From positions 62,001 to 126,000 of the forward strand of contig JAEINQ010000005.1 in NCBI GenBank assembly GCA_016342285.1: a stretch of DNA of 64,000 nucleotides, written 5' to 3'. Source of the DNA: Desulfobacterales bacterium. Lineage in GTDB: Bacteria > Desulfobacterota > Desulfobacteria > Desulfobacterales > JAEINQ01. The notes beneath the pieces were generated by a model, which worked only from the letters and a program-made list of their open reading frames with translations, did not search any database and was not told the origin of the DNA. This document shows positions 10,201 through 19,153 of this stretch, piece by piece (the first letter of the stretch is position 1; every line of letters begins with the position of its first letter). The translations under genes and the position numbers were made by a program.

Positions 10201-13200
10201 CGCCATTGTTTTGCCGGGATGCGTGCCCTTTGGTTGAATCTGCTGGGGCCGGCCCGACTCCGGTCAGACCGGTGATGTGGTCCACGATTTGCCCCAAGGT
10301 TTTGAGTTCACTCATGGTTTCCGGAGACATGGCCGACAGATCGGGCAGGGCCTCTTCCAGAGACGATAGGATCTCCACCCGCTTGATCGAATCGATGCCC
10401 AGGTCGGCTTCCATGTCCATGTCGGTCGAGAGCATCTCTTCGGGGTAGCCGGTGAGCCGACTGACCGTTGCCATCAGGATCGCCAGGATTGGCGGATGGC
10501 CGGGTTCTCCGGTCAAGGGGGCCGATGCTTCGACAGCTGCCAGTTCCCCCTTTTCTGTCGGAGTGCTTTGTGCCGGGGTTGGGTTGGCGACCGGTTCGCT
10601 GACCGGTATGGGTTGGGTTGGCGGCGGCAAGTGCGAGGAAACGGTCGATTGGATCGGGGCTGCCATCGGGGGACGTATCGGCGCACCCGAAAGCATATTC
10701 TCGATGCTCTGCATCATCTGGGCGAGCGTCTGTCCGGCCCGTGACTGGGTTTCCAGGAATTTTTCATGGGCCTGGGCCGTGCGGACCTGAAGATCCTGCA
10801 TGGATTTGAGCCCTTCGTTAACGGTGTAAAGAGCGCCTGTCATCCACTGGGCGTTGGGTTCAAGTGGTCTTGAACTGTTTTTTTCGGTTCCGGGTGGCTG
10901 AACCGGCTGTTGACAATGGGGTTCATCGGAACGCTCGACTGAAGACGGCGCCGGGGTGGCCGCCTTGGGGGCGGTCATCGGTTTTTCGATTTCTGCCGGT
11001 GCTTCGGTGCGGGGCGACGGGGTATTTTCGAATACGGGTTTGGCCGGCGCCCGATGGGGGCGAGGGCTGCGATAGTTGGACCCGGTCAACGAAATCCGCA
11101 TTTTCGGTTTTCTTTCAGGGGATGGTTGGCTTTCCCAGGCGTTGAGCTTTACCGGCCACCCCTGGGCTGCCAGCAAGGCCAGCACCCGGGCAAGGTCAAC
11201 CAGTCCCGATCCCCGACCGCCACTACCGTCCATGGCCGCGGCAATGGCGGGTCGATCTTTCAGGGTGGCACGCACCAAGGCGGTGAGGACCGCCTTGGGG
11301 CCCACCTCGATAAAGGTGCGAACGCCACTGGCGTATAGATTTTCCACGATTCCCACAAAATTGACGGGGTGGGTCATCTGATCGGCCAGCACGGCCCGTG
11401 CCTCGTCCGGATCGTCAGGGTAGGGCGTCGCCGAGGTATCCGAATAGACCGGGAAACGGCCCGGCACCAGAGCGGCCGATCGCAGGTGATCGGCAAAAGG
11501 CTGACGGGCCGATTCCACCAGGGTGCTGTGGAAAGCGGCAGCCACGGGGAGCTTGATGGCCTTGAACCCGTTTTCCCGACAAAAGGCCAGGGCTTTTTCG
11601 ATGGCATCAGAGGGGCCGGAAAGCACCCCCTGATCGGGACTGTTTAGGTTGGCCAGCACCACATCCGTCAGGTTCGGAATGATTTTTCCGATGATGTCGG
11701 CAAGGGGGGCGCGCACCGCCAGCATGGCGCCGCAGTCGCCTGAGGCGCCGGCCCGGGCCATGCAATCGCCACGAACTGCCGAAAGGGTCAAGAATTCATG
11801 CATGGACAGGCGCCCGGCGGCCAGCAGGGCGGTCAGTTCGCCGTAGCTGTGGCCGGCTGCAGCGCGGGGGCTGAGCCCGAAGCGGGTCAAGATGTCCAGC
11901 ATCCCGGCGCTGATGGCCCCGATGGCCGGTTGGGCCATGTCGGTTCGTCGAAGTTCCGTTTCAAGGACTTCCTTCCTTTTTCGATCACCGCGGCTTTTGG
12001 GAAATATCCGATCGGTGAGCCGACCCGGGCCGGAAATGGCGGCGTCGGCCGCTTCCAAGACTTGGAACAGTTCGGGGAAACAGCAGGCCAGGTCGCGTCC
12101 CATGCCGACGTATTGGCTCCCTTGGCCGGGAAAAAGGAAGGCGATGTCGCCGGGGATCGGCCCGGTGCCGTAATAGGCGCCGGCTTCCTGCCAGGGGGCG
12201 TCCGACGGCTTTTCCGCAAGGGTTTTTCGGGCGGCTTTCAGGGTGGCGACAGGATCAACGCCCCTTTCAAGGATCACCACAAGACGGCAGGGGGCCTCTG
12301 ATGAAAAGGCTTTTCGCGTTTCAAAGGCAAGTCTGGCCAGATGGGAGGATGCCCCATGGTCGGCCACGGCTTCGACAAACCGATCAATTCGTGCGGACAA
12401 CACTTGGGGGTTTTCTTCCCCCCACGCGGCGATCTCCACGGACCCGTCCCAGGCCACGGCCTGTTTTGTTGAATCGTGTTCTTCGAGCACCAGATGAAAA
12501 TTGCTTCCCCCAAAACCGAAAGCACTGACACCGGCCCGTCTCGGGTGGTTCGGATCCGCGATCCAGGGGCGGCTTTCAGCGTTCAGATAAAAAGGGCTTT
12601 CATCGATTTTTAGCTCAGGGTCGGGGTTTTTAATCTTCAGGGTCGGCGGCAGGACCTTGTGGTGCAGGGCCAGGGCGGTTTTAATCAATCCGGCCACGCC
12701 TGCAGCGGCCTTGGTGTGGCCGATCATGGATTTGACCGACCCCAGGGCGCACCCCTGAAGGGGGGCGCCGGCAGAGTTAAAGAACCGGTTGAGGGCTGAA
12801 AATTCAACGGCATCCCCCACCCGCGTACCGGTGCCATGGGCCTCGATGAGCCGGACGGTGGACGGATCGATCCTGGCCCTGTCATAAGCGCGGGAAAGGG
12901 CTGAAATCTGTCCGTCGGCGCATGGGGCGTAAATGCTCTGGGATTTGCCGTCACTGGAAGTCCCCATTCCCCGGATCACAGCATAGATTCGGTCGCCGGC
13001 GGCCAGGGCGTCGTCCAGGCGTTTGAGCACCACGATGCCGAGTCCTTCGCCCAACACCGTACCATCGGCTTCGGCGGAAAAGGGGCGGGCATCACCGGAG
13101 TGGGACAGGACCTGGGTTTTGGAAAAGCACATGTGCATGAAGATGTCGTTTAAGGCATCCACGCCGCCGGTCAGGACCAGATCTGACCGGCCCGTTTCCA

Positions 13201-13882
13201 ATTCCAGCATACCCAGGTTCAAGGCACTAAAGGAGGATGCGCAGGCAGCATCCACCACACAGTTGGTGCCGCCCAGGTCGAGACGGTTGGCGATGCGACC
13301 GGCCACCACATTGCCCAGAAGACCGGGAAAGGAGTTTTCCTGCCAGGGGACATAGGCGTCGCCGATTCTCGATACCACATCCTCGGCCTGTTCCCGGGGC
13401 ACGCCGGCTTCATCCAGGGCCTTTCGCCAGATGGGGTGCCCCAGCCTGGAAGAGAGGGGGATCACCAGTTCCTGGGTGCCGGTCACGCCGAGAATAACAC
13501 TGGCCCGGGTCCGGTCAAAGTTTTTACCTGCATTACCGTAGCCGGCATCTTCCAAAGCGAATTTGGCGGTCATCAGTCCCATGAGCTGGGCCGTGTCAGT
13601 GGCTTCAAGGGTCGACGGCGGCATACCGAATTCGGTCGGGTCGAAATCAACCGGGGATAAAAAACCACCCCGGGTGCAATAGACGTGATCCGGCGTTTTG
13701 GGGTCTTTGGAATAGTAGTCCGCACCGGACCAGTGGCTTTTGGGAACTTCGGCAATGGCATCTTCGCCTTGACGCAACAATCGCCAGTAACCTTTCATGT
13801 CATCGGCGCCGGCGAACATGCAACTCATGCCGATAATGGCAACCGGCACAGCATTAGGTGCGGATTTGGAATGGCTTTTCAT
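7259..13882 (-). CDS. PfaA-like polyunsaturated fatty acid / polyketide synthase
   Basis: A 2207-residue iterative type I synthase. Domains in order: ketosynthase (about 12-470; active Cys in DAACASSF near 214, His in EAHGTGT and GHTKAAAG); acyltransferase (about 585-860; FPGQGSQY and GHSYGE); a Pro/Ala-rich linker; three tandem acyl carrier domains each with the phosphopantetheine motif LGIDSIKRVEIL (near 1162, 1264 and 1361); ketoreductase (SGGARGV near 1646); and a C-terminal dehydratase-like region (VLDHHRLQGRPVVPLALI, from about 1940). This is PfaA architecture. The usual PfaB and PfaC partners are absent from the window, but a PfaD-like reductase lies just upstream. The product is probably a specialised long-chain lipid; its structure cannot be read from sequence. 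Start ATG with AAAGG 13 bases upstream. Confidence 0.9.
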   Translation of the reverse strand: MKSHSKSAPNAVPVAIIGMSCMFAGADDMKGYWRLLRQGEDAIAEVPKSHWSGADYYSKDPKTPDHVYCTRGGFLSPVDFDPTEFGMPPSTLEATDTAQLMGLMTAKFALEDAGYGNAGKNFDRTRASVILGVTGTQELVIPLSSRLGHPIWRKALDEAGVPREQAEDVVSRIGDAYVPWQENSFPGLLGNVVAGRIANRLDLGGTNCVVDAACASSFSALNLGMLELETGRSDLVLTGGVDALNDIFMHMCFSKTQVLSHSGDARPFSAEADGTVLGEGLGIVVLKRLDDALAAGDRIYAVIRGMGTSSDGKSQSIYAPCADGQISALSRAYDRARIDPSTVRLIEAHGTGTRVGDAVEFSALNRFFNSAGAPLQGCALGSVKSMIGHTKAAAGVAGLIKTALALHHKVLPPTLKIKNPDPELKIDESPFYLNAESRPWIADPNHPRRAGVSAFGFGGSNFHLVLEEHDSTKQAVAWDGSVEIAAWGEENPQVLSARIDRFVEAVADHGASSHLARLAFETRKAFSSEAPCRLVVILERGVDPVATLKAARKTLAEKPSDAPWQEAGAYYGTGPIPGDIAFLFPGQGSQYVGMGRDLACCFPELFQVLEAADAAISGPGRLTDRIFPKSRGDRKRKEVLETELRRTDMAQPAIGAISAGMLDILTRFGLSPRAAAGHSYGELTALLAAGRLSMHEFLTLSAVRGDCMARAGASGDCGAMLAVRAPLADIIGKIIPNLTDVVLANLNSPDQGVLSGPSDAIEKALAFCRENGFKAIKLPVAAAFHSTLVESARQPFADHLRSAALVPGRFPVYSDTSATPYPDDPDEARAVLADQMTHPVNFVGIVENLYASGVRTFIEVGPKAVLTALVRATLKDRPAIAAAMDGSGGRGSGLVDLARVLALLAAQGWPVKLNAWESQPSPERKPKMRISLTGSNYRSPRPHRAPAKPVFENTPSPRTEAPAEIEKPMTAPKAATPAPSSVERSDEPHCQQPVQPPGTEKNSSRPLEPNAQWMTGALYTVNEGLKSMQDLQVRTAQAHEKFLETQSRAGQTLAQMMQSIENMLSGAPIRPPMAAPIQSTVSSHLPPPTQPIPVSEPVANPTPAQSTPTEKGELAAVEASAPLTGEPGHPPILAILMATVSRLTGYPEEMLSTDMDMEADLGIDSIKRVEILSSLEEALPDLSAMSPETMSELKTLGQIVDHITGLTGVGPAPADSTKGHASRQNNGEKSTIEAALTAVVSELTGYPREMLSADMDMESDLGIDSIKRVEILSALEERLPNLPGVSPEQMADLKTLGQIVAFLSPETGSCSVPESPGHASPPAGTPSVMSHLVAVISRLTGYPEEMLSADMDMESDLGIDSIKRVEILSAMEERLPNLPGVSPEQMADLKTLGQIAACLSKEPLCPATVPSESAPAPAVEPSASPNHEPTAISRQEVVVTETPFPEGPAAVMEPGSTVLIFGEETPLANAMGDAIAAMGLEAMRVLPGFDDTDLPEAAGLIILADEILNAKALPMEAFRLARTIAPALSASAKKGHAFLATVTRLDGAFGFLGGDVDHPHTGALAGLAKTAALEWPGVRCLALDVSPQWEPEAVAQSVLMEILGNDTQCHVEIGLDGSRRLSLSLADVEANATGALPEPGHVVVVSGGARGVTAASALALANTAKPMMVLLGRSAPPEPEPAWLHELTEPAAIKRALMENGFADARPTPRQLEQAYGRILAGREIHQTLALLAATDAGGHYFQVDVRDAHAVKACLDRVRREIGPIRGVIHGAGVLCDRLIADKTVDQFADVFETKVTGLENLLAATADDPLTHLVIFSSVAARFGNTGQVDYAMANETMNKMALREAARRPDCRVRSINWGPWDGGMVSDGLKREFSRRGIGLIPLAAGAEAMVREMASVGPVEVIMGGRLDHDRQRVAPSTPDLKAAVAHQINLAGYPVLDHHRLQGRPVVPLALITEWMAHGALHDNPGLRLAGLDNLRLISGIKMGTDALTVHFMAGQTFRNNGHFHVPVEIHGQGNGQPRIHARAMALLEEFPAAAPEDIITEDVGLRPYSRSVQNAYDQVLFHGPHLHGIQEVLGCCGKGIRARIRTAPSPAEWIANPLRTRWIADPLVLDSAFQMAILWSDEIRGVRCLPSFIGAYRQYCRSFPRGSVEVALRVTCATDRKLTGDVTVTDNKGQIVAILTGFEAIMDPALANAFRPSCAA

Positions 13883-14081
13883 GATTATAATACCTTTAAC
13901 AACGGTCAGTTACAAAAAACATGCCATGAACTGTTCCTCGATATAAAAGCCGAGAGACAGCAAACCAAAACAAAATGGTGGTTTAAGAAAAGGATATATA
14001 TAATGATCCCGGACGATTTTCAAGGTTTGACGGATAAAAAAATACTTGATATATAGACATAACAACCATTCAGGATAGACT
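13883..14081. promoter_or_regulatory. divergent control region between PfaA-like gene and MerR-like regulator
   Basis: A 199-base AT-rich gap between divergently transcribed genes, so both promoters must lie here. TA-rich stretches such as GGATATATATAATG (about 13993) and ACTTGATATATAG (about 14043) could be -10 regions. I see no strong palindrome that would fix an operator. The layout suggests that the regulator controls the synthase. Confidence 0.45.
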
Positions 14082-14660
14082 ATGATTAAGCTGCTAAACA
14101 ATCGTGACCTGGCTGAAAGCCTCGGCATTAACCTGGCCCGTTGGAAACGCTGGTCCCGCGAATTCCTGCCACCGGACCCCCTGGCAGGAAAGCAGGCCGG
14201 CTATGCGAGGCAGTATTATCTAAATGATGCTTTTACTGTTTTTCTGGGTGGCTGTTTTGTCTCCGAACTCGGTTTCTCTATCCCTGACGCCCGGATGATT
14301 CTGGCGGACCTTGATCCCTGGCTCAACGAAAAGGGATTTCGCGGAGATGCCCGGGGCAAGACAAAAACCTTGCCCGGACTGGATGAAAAGGTCCAATACC
14401 ACACGGTTAACATCGTCTGTCAGGGGGGGGAGATCATTGGTTACCGGCTTGTAGGAACCATCACCGACGAACCTTTCGACCTGGATGGGCATGGTGTTCG
14501 AAAGTCATTTTATACTCAGGAAACTATCCAAAAAAAGGAATCGAACCGTTTAATGGACAGGTTGGAAACCGAAAAAACCTTGAACCTGACCTCTCTTCTA
14601 AAAACTTTTCTCAACTGCATCGATCCCACGGGTCAGTTCTTCAGTCGTAACGGACAATGA
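14082..14660 (+). CDS. MerR-like transcriptional regulator
   Basis: 192 residues. The N-terminal 70 residues look like a winged helix of the MerR type (NNRDLAESLGINLARWKRW, then YARQYYLNDAFTVFLGG), with the typical order of recognition helix and wing. The rest is a hydrophilic effector or oligomerisation region without Cys motifs, so it is not a metal sensor of the classical kind. It lies between, and opposite in direction to, the PfaA-like and PfaD-like genes. That makes local control of lipid synthesis the natural inference. Start ATG follows AGGATAG. Confidence 0.6.
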   Translation: MIKLLNNRDLAESLGINLARWKRWSREFLPPDPLAGKQAGYARQYYLNDAFTVFLGGCFVSELGFSIPDARMILADLDPWLNEKGFRGDARGKTKTLPGLDEKVQYHTVNIVCQGGEIIGYRLVGTITDEPFDLDGHGVRKSFYTQETIQKKESNRLMDRLETEKTLNLTSLLKTFLNCIDPTGQFFSRNGQ

Positions 14661-14672
14661 TGATTTTCTGAA

Positions 14673-14692
14673 CAAGATAGCTTATTATCTTG
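14673..14692. terminator. possible hairpin between convergent genes
   Basis: CAAGATA pairs with TATCTTG around a 6-base loop in the 47-base gap between two convergent genes. The stem is AT-rich and has no adjacent T-run, so a terminator role is only a guess from position. Confidence 0.3.
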
Positions 14693-14707
14693 GCATAACA
14701 ACTCTAT

Positions 14708-16363
14708 TTATTTTTCGAGAAATGCTTCAATTCTTTCAAGAGGCAATGGGACGATGCGGCCTGCTTGCGGGCTCAATGAAACCCCCTGGCATCTCAGCCA
14801 GTTGATACGGGTGGCGACGGCAGCGCCCAAGAGCAGGTTCATGGCCACCGTAACGGTTTTTCGGTTTTCCGTCTGTTCCAGGAAAGAGCCGCGAACCCAT
14901 TGGTTGAAGGCGCCGATGGCCGGTCCGCACCAGATCTGATAGTCCATTTGTCGGTCCGCTTCACCGTTTACCGACCATTTTGACGAACGGCCTAAGTAGG
15001 ATCGAAATACCAGGGCCATTTTATGGTGAGGGTCTGTTTCCGCCCGCTCTACCTGACGCGGGTCGCATCGGGCAAAGAAGCGGCGGGTGTTTTCCCATTC
15101 CTCGGAAAAAGAGCAGCGCAGAAAGTCGCGTTCCACTTGGTTTCTTTCCTTTTCCGGAATCTCCTCGAAACGATTAAATCGTTTATACAAATCGTAGAGT
15201 TTGCCGGCACGCACGGCGAACATCGTTCCGCGCTTTAGCACCTGGACCTTGACCCCCATCTCGAACATGTCGGCTGCTGGGGCCATGATCACATCGGCCT
15301 GCCGGGCTTCAGCGAGCATGCTGCGAACCGCGTCGCAGGTTCCTGACTCGATGCAGGCCTGGTTTACCGTGCCGGTGATCACGTATGCCGCTCCCATGGC
15401 AAAGGCGGCGGCGGCAGCGTCAGGCGTGGCGATCCCTCCCCCGAGGCCCACGCAAAGGGGCCTGTCATACCCGTGTTTGGCGTACATCTCGTTTTTTAAT
15501 GCCTGCATCGTGGGTAAAAGTGCCAAGGCAGGCCGATTGTCGGTATGACCGCCGGAATCGGCCTCGGCGGTTAAGTCATGGGCGATGGGAACCTTGCGGG
15601 CGAGTTCGGCTTCGGCTTCGGTGATTTTGCCGTCGGCGATAAGATGCTTGAGTATCTTTTCTGGCGCCGGCGAAAAAAACTGCCGGGCCACTTCGATCCG
15701 TGACACCTTGGCCACCACCTGGTTGGGGCAGACCACAGCGCCTTGGGCATTCCGGTGAATCCCCTTGAGCCGGTAATAGACCAAGTGAGGGGTAAGACGC
15801 AGGTAGGCCGACGCGCTGACCCGGTGTACACCGTGTTTGAGGTAGAGATCCACCACGGCGGCTTCCAGAGCAGGGTCGTGAGGGCTGTGGATCAGGTTGA
15901 AACCGTAAGGTGCGTCGACCAGGCGATTTTGAACTTCGACGATGGCCGCTTCCACACGTTCTATAGACAGGCCCGCGGCCCCGAAAAATCCGATCATACC
16001 GGCTTTTCCCACCGCTTCGACCATCTCCACCGAGGTGATACCGTTGGCCATGGCGCCGGCCACGTAAGGATAGGTCAGGCCGTGGGCGGACTTAAAAACC
16101 GGATCCCCCAGGCGGTCCGGGGTCAGGGCCGGGACATGGGCGAGAAGCGGCAGTCCGTCGGCTCTCTCAGCAGCAGCAGCATCGTCGCCCATAATCGCTC
16201 GGCCTTGCTGACTGACGGCCGGGTTGCCGTTGTCGTCCATGACAAAAACCGGACGGGTAACGGTGTGAAGACATCGGTTGACGGCTTCGGTGTCGGAGAT
16301 CGGGACTTTGTCGTCACCGGCCCATCTACCTGAAACAAGCGTTGAAAGTGGTGTTTTGGTCAC
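14708..16363 (-). CDS. PfaD-like FMN enoyl reductase
   Basis: 551 residues matching the PfaD family: a TIM-barrel of the nitronate-monooxygenase/2-nitropropane dioxygenase type that acts in trans as enoyl reductase of PUFA-type synthases. Visible marks are VAGAMANGITSVEMVEA near the N-terminus, the FMN-binding GLGGGIATPDAAAAAFAMGA and YVITGTVNQA, and a C-terminal half specific to PfaD (NQWVRGSFLEQTENR). GTG start at 16363, preceded by AGGAAAGG. It lies upstream of the PfaA-like gene on the same strand with only the opposite-strand regulator between them, so the two presumably work on one lipid product. Confidence 0.88.
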   Translation of the reverse strand: MTKTPLSTLVSGRWAGDDKVPISDTEAVNRCLHTVTRPVFVMDDNGNPAVSQQGRAIMGDDAAAAERADGLPLLAHVPALTPDRLGDPVFKSAHGLTYPYVAGAMANGITSVEMVEAVGKAGMIGFFGAAGLSIERVEAAIVEVQNRLVDAPYGFNLIHSPHDPALEAAVVDLYLKHGVHRVSASAYLRLTPHLVYYRLKGIHRNAQGAVVCPNQVVAKVSRIEVARQFFSPAPEKILKHLIADGKITEAEAELARKVPIAHDLTAEADSGGHTDNRPALALLPTMQALKNEMYAKHGYDRPLCVGLGGGIATPDAAAAAFAMGAAYVITGTVNQACIESGTCDAVRSMLAEARQADVIMAPAADMFEMGVKVQVLKRGTMFAVRAGKLYDLYKRFNRFEEIPEKERNQVERDFLRCSFSEEWENTRRFFARCDPRQVERAETDPHHKMALVFRSYLGRSSKWSVNGEADRQMDYQIWCGPAIGAFNQWVRGSFLEQTENRKTVTVAMNLLLGAAVATRINWLRCQGVSLSPQAGRIVPLPLERIEAFLEK

Positions 16364-16621
16364 GGGTTGCCTTTCCTGTCAGGATGCGTTGGGAAATAAA
16401 GTCCTAAGTCGGTTTAGGAAAGCGTATCGCAGTCCAGCCGGAGGTAAAGCGGGGATTGCGAGTCCTGATGCGGATCCAACTGCATGGGCCGGCTTGTATC
16501 TCCAATCAAGCCGGCCTGTCAAGACAGGGGCGGCGGTCCGGCCCGATAGAATCCCGGCCCAGCGTGGCCTTGCTTTCTGGAAATGGACACTCGTTGTGTT
16601 TTGTCCTGGACATTTTCAGAC

Positions 16622-16671
16622 AAAAAACACCGAAGACATTCACCTTTGTTCGGGAGTCAGTCTTCGGCGTT
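16622..16671 (-). terminator. rho-independent terminator after the 55-residue protein
   Basis: On the minus strand AACGCCGAAGAC pairs with GTCTTCGGTGTT and runs into a T-rich tail. It sits 31 bases past the stop of the small Cys-rich gene. It therefore separates that gene from the PfaD-like gene, which must have its own promoter in 16364-16621, where I see no other feature. Confidence 0.6.
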
Positions 16672-16702
16672 ATTCGGGCCTATGGATCATGGCGGTTAAA
16701 AT

Positions 16703-16870
16703 TCAGAGCTTTTTTGCACCACATAGATTTTTTTCGTTAACGGCGCTTCGACCGCAGTTCTTACAAAAGAAACCGGCCGGCTGGATCAGTTTTTTGAACG
16801 CCTCGGTATTTTTCTCGATAAAGCCCTCTTCTACCAGGGCACACAGTGTCTTTTCGGATGTATCGCTCAT
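16703..16870 (-). CDS. 55-residue Cys-rich (zinc-ribbon-like) protein
   Basis: A short gene encoding MSDTSEKTLCALVEEGFI and so on, with a CKNCG knuckle, a later NLCGAKKL end, and a strong AAGGAGAG site 5 bases before ATG. The Cys pairs suggest a small metal-binding fold; function unknown. It ends just before a hairpin terminator, so it is probably a single-gene unit. Its good ribosome-binding site and terminator support a real gene. Confidence 0.65.
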   Translation of the reverse strand: MSDTSEKTLCALVEEGFIEKNTEAFKKLIQPAGFFCKNCGRSAVNEKNLCGAKKL

Positions 16871-17125
16871 ATGACTCTCCTTTCGGTTGTTTTACCACGA
16901 TAGCTGTATTCGACTGTCAGCAATCGACATGATTTACCCTAATCACGCAATTCGAGATGTCCAGTTCATCCTTGATCACACCCATGGTTTGCGTATATTA
17001 AAGGCGAATATTTGTTCGAAAACCCTCAGAACCAATATCCATCCGAAGATTGAGCAATTGTTAGAAGTTGATTGTCGTCGACAACTTGGATTTTTCAACC
17101 GAAACGTCAACTCGGGAGAAGGTGA

Positions 17126-18829
17126 ATGAAAAAGACGATGAAAAACGGTAAGGTCACCCGAAGGGAATTTATCGGCACCACGGCAAAGGCGGCGGCAGCG
17201 GTCACGGTTGCCGGGGCAGTTTCGACCATGGCCGTCGGCTGTAGCGCCAAGCCGCGACCGGACACAGGGGAGGGGCCTGCGGACCTGGTCATTACAAACG
17301 GCCTGGTTTACGACGGTAGCGGCTCCGAACCGAAAAAGGTCGACATCGCCGTTCGGGGCGATCGGATTGTGACCGTGGGCCAACAAGTCACGGTTGCCCC
17401 CGGTGTCAAAATCATCGATGCAGTCGGCAAAACCGTCACGCCGGGTTTTATCGATGTCCACACCCACTGCGATCTGACATTCAAACGCACCGGCTGGAAA
17501 CGGCACCTGGCCCGGGTGATCTCAAGTTGGAAAGGAAACCACAACTACCTCTACCAGGGGGTCACCACAGTGGTGACCGGAAATTGCGGTTACGGTTACA
17601 CCGATACGGAAAAATGGTACGCCATCGCCGAGTCGGTGGGGTTTGGCACCAATGTGGCCCACCTGATCCCCCACGGTATTTTGCGCGAAGATCTCTTCGG
17701 GGAAGAAGCCCAGCCGAAAAAGCTAACCGCCGCCCAGTTGGACCGGATGCGGTCCCGGGTGGCCGAGGAGATGGGAAAAGGCGCCTTCGGCATGTCCAGC
17801 GGCCTGGAATACGCGCCCGGGTGTCTGGTGGAAAACGCTGAACTCATCTCGCTGGCCAAGGTGGTGGGTCGCTACAACGGACTCTATACCTCTCACATCC
17901 GCGACGAGTCCGGCAAAATCTGCGACAATGGAAAGCATGCCGTGATTAACGCCATGGAGGAGACCATTGCCGTGGCCAGGGAGGCCGGCGTTCCCGTGGA
18001 GATCTCCCATCTCAAGATCTCCGCGCCCATCGCCGGTACGCCGCCGGCCATGCTCTTGGAAACCATTGAAAAGGCCAGAGCCGAAGGGCTAAACGTGAAT
18101 GCCGACCAGTACCCTTATGCTGCCGGCTCTACGGTGTTGACCTTTTTGGCGCCAAATGAAATGAAGACCGCTTCCGGCATCAAGGCAAAGTACAAGACCC
18201 CGGAAGGAAGAAAACAGATCGAAGCGGCAATAAAGGAAGTATTCGCCTATGCGCCGCCGGAAAAGACGCTGATCACCATGTACGACGAGAAAGAGGAATA
18301 CGAAGGAAAAACCCTGGCAGAAATCGGAGAAATAGAGGGGCGTTCGGCGGCCCTTAGTTTCGTCGACATGGCCTGCGAAGACAACCCGCCCATGGCGGTC
18401 TTCTTTTTTCAGGACATGGATGTGGTCAAGGCGCTGATGCCCCGCGACTTCATCATCACCGCCTCGGACGGCTGGACCAACCCCAAGAACATGGGGAAAC
18501 CCCATCCGAGAGTCTACGGCACTTTCCCGAGGAAACTGCGTCGTTTTGTCATGGATGACAAACTCATGGCGCTTTCCCTGGCCATCCGGTCCATGACCTC
18601 GCTACCGGCGGAAAAATTCGGCATCGCCAAACGCGGCCGGATCGCCGAGGGGTATTTTGCCGATATCGCTGTCCTGGATATGGATCGCATCGGCGACCAT
18701 GCCACTTACACCGATCCCCACCGGAATTCCACCGGTATTGATCATTTGCTGGTCAACGGCGTGCTCTCCATCGAAAACGGCCTGGCTACCGGCGACCGGA
18801 GCGGCTACGCCCTGAGGAGAAACACCTGA
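17126..18829 (+). CDS. exported N-acyl-D-amino-acid deacylase-type amidohydrolase
   Basis: 567 residues. The N-terminus has a twin-arginine signal (RREFIG followed by an Ala-rich hydrophobic stretch) and then VGCS, which could be a lipobox, so the enzyme is probably Tat-exported and lipid-anchored. The catalytic part is a metal-dependent amidohydrolase of the D-aminoacylase group: GFIDVHTHCD, VVTGNCG, MSSGLEYAPG, SHIRDE, VEISHLK and the late HPRVYGTFPR. These enzymes remove acyl groups from N-acyl-D-amino acids; a dihydropyrimidinase-like role is less likely. Start ATG at 17126 follows GGGAGAAGG. The 255 bases upstream hold no gene. Confidence 0.85.
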   Translation: MKKTMKNGKVTRREFIGTTAKAAAAVTVAGAVSTMAVGCSAKPRPDTGEGPADLVITNGLVYDGSGSEPKKVDIAVRGDRIVTVGQQVTVAPGVKIIDAVGKTVTPGFIDVHTHCDLTFKRTGWKRHLARVISSWKGNHNYLYQGVTTVVTGNCGYGYTDTEKWYAIAESVGFGTNVAHLIPHGILREDLFGEEAQPKKLTAAQLDRMRSRVAEEMGKGAFGMSSGLEYAPGCLVENAELISLAKVVGRYNGLYTSHIRDESGKICDNGKHAVINAMEETIAVAREAGVPVEISHLKISAPIAGTPPAMLLETIEKARAEGLNVNADQYPYAAGSTVLTFLAPNEMKTASGIKAKYKTPEGRKQIEAAIKEVFAYAPPEKTLITMYDEKEEYEGKTLAEIGEIEGRSAALSFVDMACEDNPPMAVFFFQDMDVVKALMPRDFIITASDGWTNPKNMGKPHPRVYGTFPRKLRRFVMDDKLMALSLAIRSMTSLPAEKFGIAKRGRIAEGYFADIAVLDMDRIGDHATYTDPHRNSTGIDHLLVNGVLSIENGLATGDRSGYALRRNT

Positions 18830-18935
18830 CCGTTTTCCAATTGCGGGCTTCAGCAGGATTGTGGGGGTGTCGGTGGTCAATCCGATCACCGACATCCTTG
18901 CATTGCAAAGCGGACGGAAAGCGGGGAGCCCCCCA

Positions 18936-19012
18936 AATTCGCCAATCGCCAATTCGCCAATCCGTCAATTCGCCAATCCGTCAATTCGACAATCCAATAA
19001 TTCGCCAATTTC
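18936..19012. repeat. 16-bp tandem repeat near the attachment site
   Basis: Five imperfect units of AATTCGCCAATCCGTC begin at 18936, 18951, 18967, 18983 and 18999. They sit between the amidohydrolase gene and the tRNA promoter. The remaining sequence of the gap 18830-19109 shows only a candidate tRNA promoter: TTGACA at 19013, then 17 bases, then TACAAG. Confidence 0.75.
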
Positions 19013-19109
19013 TTGACAATTCCAGTCGTTCCAGATACAAGCACCGAATCCGAAGTGTCGGCAGGGCAGGGCGCACCCGCCGCGCCGGCACATTCCCATC
19101 CCACAACAT

Positions 19110-19153
19110 GCCCGGGTGGCGGAATAGGTAGACGCAAGGGACTTAAAATCCTT
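19110..19153 (+). tRNA. 5' half of tRNA-Leu(TAA), interrupted by the element (attL)
   Basis: From 19110 the sequence reads as a tRNA-Leu: acceptor strand GCCCGGG, D-arm GGCGGAATAGGTAGACGC, then an anticodon stem-loop AGGGA-CTTAAAA-TCCTT with anticodon TAA. After about 19153 it leaves the tRNA: there is no variable arm, T-arm or 3' acceptor strand. The integrase gene starts downstream of this break. So this copy is not functional, and the intact tRNA should be rebuilt at the other end of the element, outside the window. Confidence 0.85.

Noticed and set aside
8000..13900. Several open frames of 100-300 codons on the plus strand opposite the PfaA-like gene
   Set aside because: High-GC third positions of the synthase gene keep the opposite frames open; they have no ribosome-binding sites and low-complexity composition.
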